Source: an uncultured Lachnospiraceae bacterium
GTDB lineage: Bacteria; Bacillota; Clostridia; Lachnospirales; Lachnospiraceae
Reading direction: 5' to 3'
NCBI GenBank assembly: GCA_947169385.1
Contig: CAMVPR010000001.1
Coordinates: forward strand, 124,001 to 188,000
DNA length: 64,000 bases
Below are positions 61,038-64,000 of this stretch, in pieces; within the stretch, counting starts at the first letter, position 1, and each line of letters begins with the position of its first letter. The notes under the pieces are model-generated. The model worked only from the letters and a program-made list of their open reading frames with translations, ran no database searches and was not told the origin of the DNA. The position numbers were made by a program, and so were the translations under genes.

Positions 61038-64000
61038 TTATGCTTCCTGTTCTTTAGCTTCGTTATCAGCCTTCTTAAATCTAATAGGCTTAAGATTAAT
61101 AGGCTTTCCGCGCAATTTCGTGTAGATTATAAATATTATCAATGAGGCAAATGATATCGCCATTCCGACAGGCAACATCTTCGGTACAAACTCAATCTTG
61201 ATCTTATGTGTACCTGAGCTTAAGTTAACACCGACAAAGCTTCCGCCAACCTTGACAATATCAGCTTCCTTGCCGTCAACATACACCTTAAATCCCGGCT
61301 CGTATATAACAGATGTCATCATTAGTTTATCCGAATCTACCGTTATCTCACCTTTGATTGTGTTGCTGTCGTAGCTTGTAACACTAAGCTGCTCATCCTT
61401 AAGTTTATCGTATACCTTCTCGAACACATCCTGGTTAAATGCCATCGTGACCAAGTTAACTGTCTGTACACTCTCCTCGGAGCCGTTGAACTTGAAGGTA
61501 ATGCTAATCTCATCACCGGCCTTGGTATCCGGAACATGTGTAAGCGAGAAGAAATACCTTCCGTCCGCCTTAAGCTCGCCGTTAACCTTAACCTCAATAC
61601 CGGATAGATTGGTTCCTGTAGCTTTGTAACATATAGGTCTGTCATCCTTAGCCGTAAAACTCAATGTAACAGTTGCCGCAGAATACTCATCTATCTTCTC
61701 GTAGCCGTAGGTTCCTTCACCCCAGCCCTTATACTCTACGTTACAGTTCTCACCTGTCGCAGTATACTCGTCAGACAGCAGCTCATAAAGTTGACCATCA
61801 ACACCCTCAACATTACTGCAGAAATTGTTAAGGTTATCTGCCGGATTATACTGACTGTAATCCCAATTATCTATACTTCCATCGAGCGCATATCCGACTG
61901 CAAGCGGATACTTGTTCTCGTATATCTCTACATTCTTAACCTTGTCCTTTAACTCAAATCCATGCTTGAAGAAGTCTCCCTCTCTAAAATACAAGTACTT
62001 AACACCCAAAAGCGAGTCAGTAAGCGGTGTTGCACCGTTATACAAATGCTCATTGGTCGCCGTATAGAATCCTAATTTATTCAGAAACGACACCGAATCA
62101 CCGTTGGCCGTCGAACCAAAAACACCAACACTCTTAAGGTTATACCAGAAGTTCTCGTCAACAGTCTTGTTCTTAGAGAGCTCCTCTCTGTACCAGCTGC
62201 CATCATTAACAGAATCAGCCGCTGCCCAGACATCTGCATCCTCGTTATAATAGTAGGTGTAGTCAATCTGCCCGTTCGTATCAAGCTCGTAAATGGCATT
62301 TACCGAAATCTCACCAACGGCTATAACCGTAATAATAATCGAGAACACAATCGGTTTCCACTCAAGCATAATATTAAGCATAAACAGCATATAATACGCC
62401 ACATACAGTATGTATATCCATTTAACGGTTGTCTCATACTCTGCGCTATAGAATGTACTGGAACTAGGCGAACCTTGTACAACTGCAAATGCTACCAACA
62501 ACGCCAAAGGAACAAAGAACTTAAAGAATCCAATATCCTGATAATTCCTGATACCCTCATACGCCGTTATCAAAAGAACCAAAATCAACAGGAATGCAAA
62601 CCTGTTAGGAATACCAAACTGATCGTGAAATCCATGCCATATATAATTCAAGATAGAATTGTTAAATGACACAAATATCAATGCAATAAGCAACAATCTC
62701 TTTATCTTTTGAAAAATGCTGACTTCCTTGACTGTAAAATATAGCAACGCCAAGAAAACAGCGAATATACCGCAGTATATGTTGAGCTTCCCATCATTAC
62801 CGTCATTATAGAATACATCTACAAATATTCCAAATCTTCTAAACAACTCTCCCCATTCACCGTACCATGAATTAGCAGGAAATCCTGAAGCGGCAGGCGC
62901 CGTATTCATAAGTCCCTGGTAGGTAGGCATAAGCATAAACGCAGCCATACCTCCGGCGACAAGCGAACTAATCGCAAACCTTACGCCTGATATAAAGAAA
63001 CTCTTAACTCCCTTGTGCGGATATAACAAGAACCAGAACACAAGGAATATACATAGCATAAATCCTATGTAGAAATTACTAAACAAAGCCAAGAACAATG
63101 TGATTACATACATTCTGCAATCTTCTTCATCTATAAGCTTCTTGACTCCCAACAAAACAAGTGGCGCCATAATCAAGACATCCAGCCACATGTTGTTCCA
63201 ATAATACCCCAAAACATAGTTGCTTAGGGCATATCCAAGTCCAAAAGGAAGAATCTTGATATCCTTCTTAGTATCAAACATCTTGTCCACCGCATAGGTA
63301 AATGAAGTGGAGCACGACGCAATCTTAAGCGTTATAATAAGTGTCATCGCCAAGTTAAACTTGGTCTTAGGAAACAGTAATATCAATAGCAGGAAAGGAC
63401 TTGAAAGATAATATGACCAAAGCGTCACATAATTATATCCCATTCCTCCGTTCCATGAATATAAGAACTCTCCTGATTCCTTAATCTTGTCATAGTAATC
63501 AGAATAAAACGGCAAGTACTGATGAATACTGTCAACAGCTAAAAGCGTCTGATTACCAAATGGTGCAATATCATTCTTTATATAAGCAATCAGTAAGATA
63601 ATTACAGGCACAATAAATGCCAGCTCATACAACAAGTTCTCGCGCATGCGATCCACTATAGTCTTCTTAACGCCTTCTTTCTTAAACACAATAAACTTGC
63701 TTATAAGATAATTGATAATAACCACTATGAACTGTGTCAGGAGCTTGGCAACCATATCGTGAAGCCCAATCCACATCGCTAGTATATATACACCGACAAT
63801 CTCAACCATCATCGAGAACAGTCTTCCACCCACAAACTTGGCAAATTCTGTTATAACCTCGCTAGTCTTCTTGACATCAGTCTTAAATGCGTAATACTTA
63901 TTAATGAAAAACGCAAAAACTATAGCACAAATAATAGCTATAAAATTACTCTTAATAAGCGATAATTGAGCAATGTATCTAAGCAAGCTAAATATAATAA
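61038..64000 (-). CDS. GtrA-YfhO fusion membrane protein, N-terminus cut by window edge
   Basis: The frame is open to base 64000 and an internal TTG start at 63986 is not convincing, so the N-terminus lies outside the window. The first ~115 visible residues form the rest of a GtrA-like domain (IICAIVFAFFINKYYAFKT, then TQFIVVIINYLISKFIVFKK). After that comes a full YfhO-family protein: about twelve transmembrane helices (ADSIHQYLPFYSDYYDKIK, YNYVTLWSYYLSSPF), an extracytoplasmic beta-rich part and a last helix before a basic tail. YfhO proteins are GT-C-type glycosyltransferases acting on wall polymers; GtrA partners flip lipid-linked sugars. The fusion suggests both steps are linked. Confidence 0.82.
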   Translation of the reverse strand, partial: IIFSLLRYIAQLSLIKSNFIAIICAIVFAFFINKYYAFKTDVKKTSEVITEFAKFVGGRLFSMMVEIVGVYILAMWIGLHDMVAKLLTQFIVVIINYLISKFIVFKKEGVKKTIVDRMRENLLYELAFIVPVIILLIAYIKNDIAPFGNQTLLAVDSIHQYLPFYSDYYDKIKESGEFLYSWNGGMGYNYVTLWSYYLSSPFLLLILLFPKTKFNLAMTLIITLKIASCSTSFTYAVDKMFDTKKDIKILPFGLGYALSNYVLGYYWNNMWLDVLIMAPLVLLGVKKLIDEEDCRMYVITLFLALFSNFYIGFMLCIFLVFWFLLYPHKGVKSFFISGVRFAISSLVAGGMAAFMLMPTYQGLMNTAPAASGFPANSWYGEWGELFRRFGIFVDVFYNDGNDGKLNIYCGIFAVFLALLYFTVKEVSIFQKIKRLLLIALIFVSFNNSILNYIWHGFHDQFGIPNRFAFLLILVLLITAYEGIRNYQDIGFFKFFVPLALLVAFAVVQGSPSSSTFYSAEYETTVKWIYILYVAYYMLFMLNIMLEWKPIVFSIIITVIAVGEISVNAIYELDTNGQIDYTYYYNEDADVWAAADSVNDGSWYREELSKNKTVDENFWYNLKSVGVFGSTANGDSVSFLNKLGFYTATNEHLYNGATPLTDSLLGVKYLYFREGDFFKHGFELKDKVKNVEIYENKYPLAVGYALDGSIDNWDYSQYNPADNLNNFCSNVEGVDGQLYELLSDEYTATGENCNVEYKGWGEGTYGYEKIDEYSAATVTLSFTAKDDRPICYKATGTNLSGIEVKVNGELKADGRYFFSLTHVPDTKAGDEISITFKFNGSEESVQTVNLVTMAFNQDVFEKVYDKLKDEQLSVTSYDSNTIKGEITVDSDKLMMTSVIYEPGFKVYVDGKEADIVKVGGSFVGVNLSSGTHKIKIEFVPKMLPVGMAISFASLIIFIIYTKLRGKPINLKPIRFKKADNEAKEQEA

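Noticed and set aside
1..64000. tRNA and rRNA genes
   Set aside because: No cloverleaf with the GGTTCGAATCC-type T arm, and no rRNA signature, was seen on either strand by eye.

Overview
The window looks like a chromosomal segment of a low-GC, Gram-positive anaerobe, most likely a member of the Lachnospiraceae. The evidence is Shine-Dalgarno sites of the AGGAGG type, secreted proteins with Thr/Glu-rich linkers, many GGDEF and hybrid-kinase genes, a tryptophan T-box in front of a complete trp operon, and a type II-A CRISPR-Cas locus. I cannot resolve the genus. Most genes lie on the minus strand.

Layout: 1-4.6 kb holds a DegV-family gene cut by the left edge, a hybrid histidine kinase and a two-receiver HD-GYP regulator. 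4.7-8.5 kb holds cell-envelope genes: a PdaA-like deacetylase, a GH25 muramidase and a divergent transglutaminase-like secreted protein. 8.6-11.8 kb holds a GGDEF-like protein with a degenerate signature, folD and a cyclodeaminase-family cyclohydrolase. 11.9-17.4 kb is a two-component system plus a MacB/BceAB-type ABC exporter. 17.8-20.6 kb pairs a solute-binding lipoprotein with a membrane diguanylate cyclase. 20.7-27.7 kb is trpEGDCFBA with its T-box leader. 27.7-34.9 kb holds another GGDEF protein, a large unrecognised charged protein, aroE, hslO, a ZIP transporter and a small lipoprotein.

34.9-54.8 kb is an accessory, defence-like region. It has an HTH/HipA-like kinase pair behind twin operators and a nucleotidyltransferase pair. 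It has a type II-A CRISPR-Cas locus (cas9-cas1-cas2-csn2, 42-repeat array, tracrRNA) with a WYL regulator beside it. It also has a DUF3990 (ADP-ribosyltransferase-like)/HTH pair and an 819-residue protein with kinase-like motifs. The old (trailer) end of the array is broken up. Small genes and the nucleotidyltransferase pair sit between stray repeats, one of which is a perfect copy 1.6 kb from its neighbours. The tracrRNA has a strong promoter lying over the start codon of cas9.

54.8-64 kb returns to housekeeping functions: an NhaC-type antiporter, an EamA exporter, a TRM11-like methyltransferase, a hybrid kinase and a GtrA-YfhO fusion cut by the right edge.

The intergenic spaces carry several families of dispersed palindromic repeats. 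The most striking is a hairpin element of about 135-145 bp in three copies (10993, 13951, 17695) whose arms show compensatory base changes.
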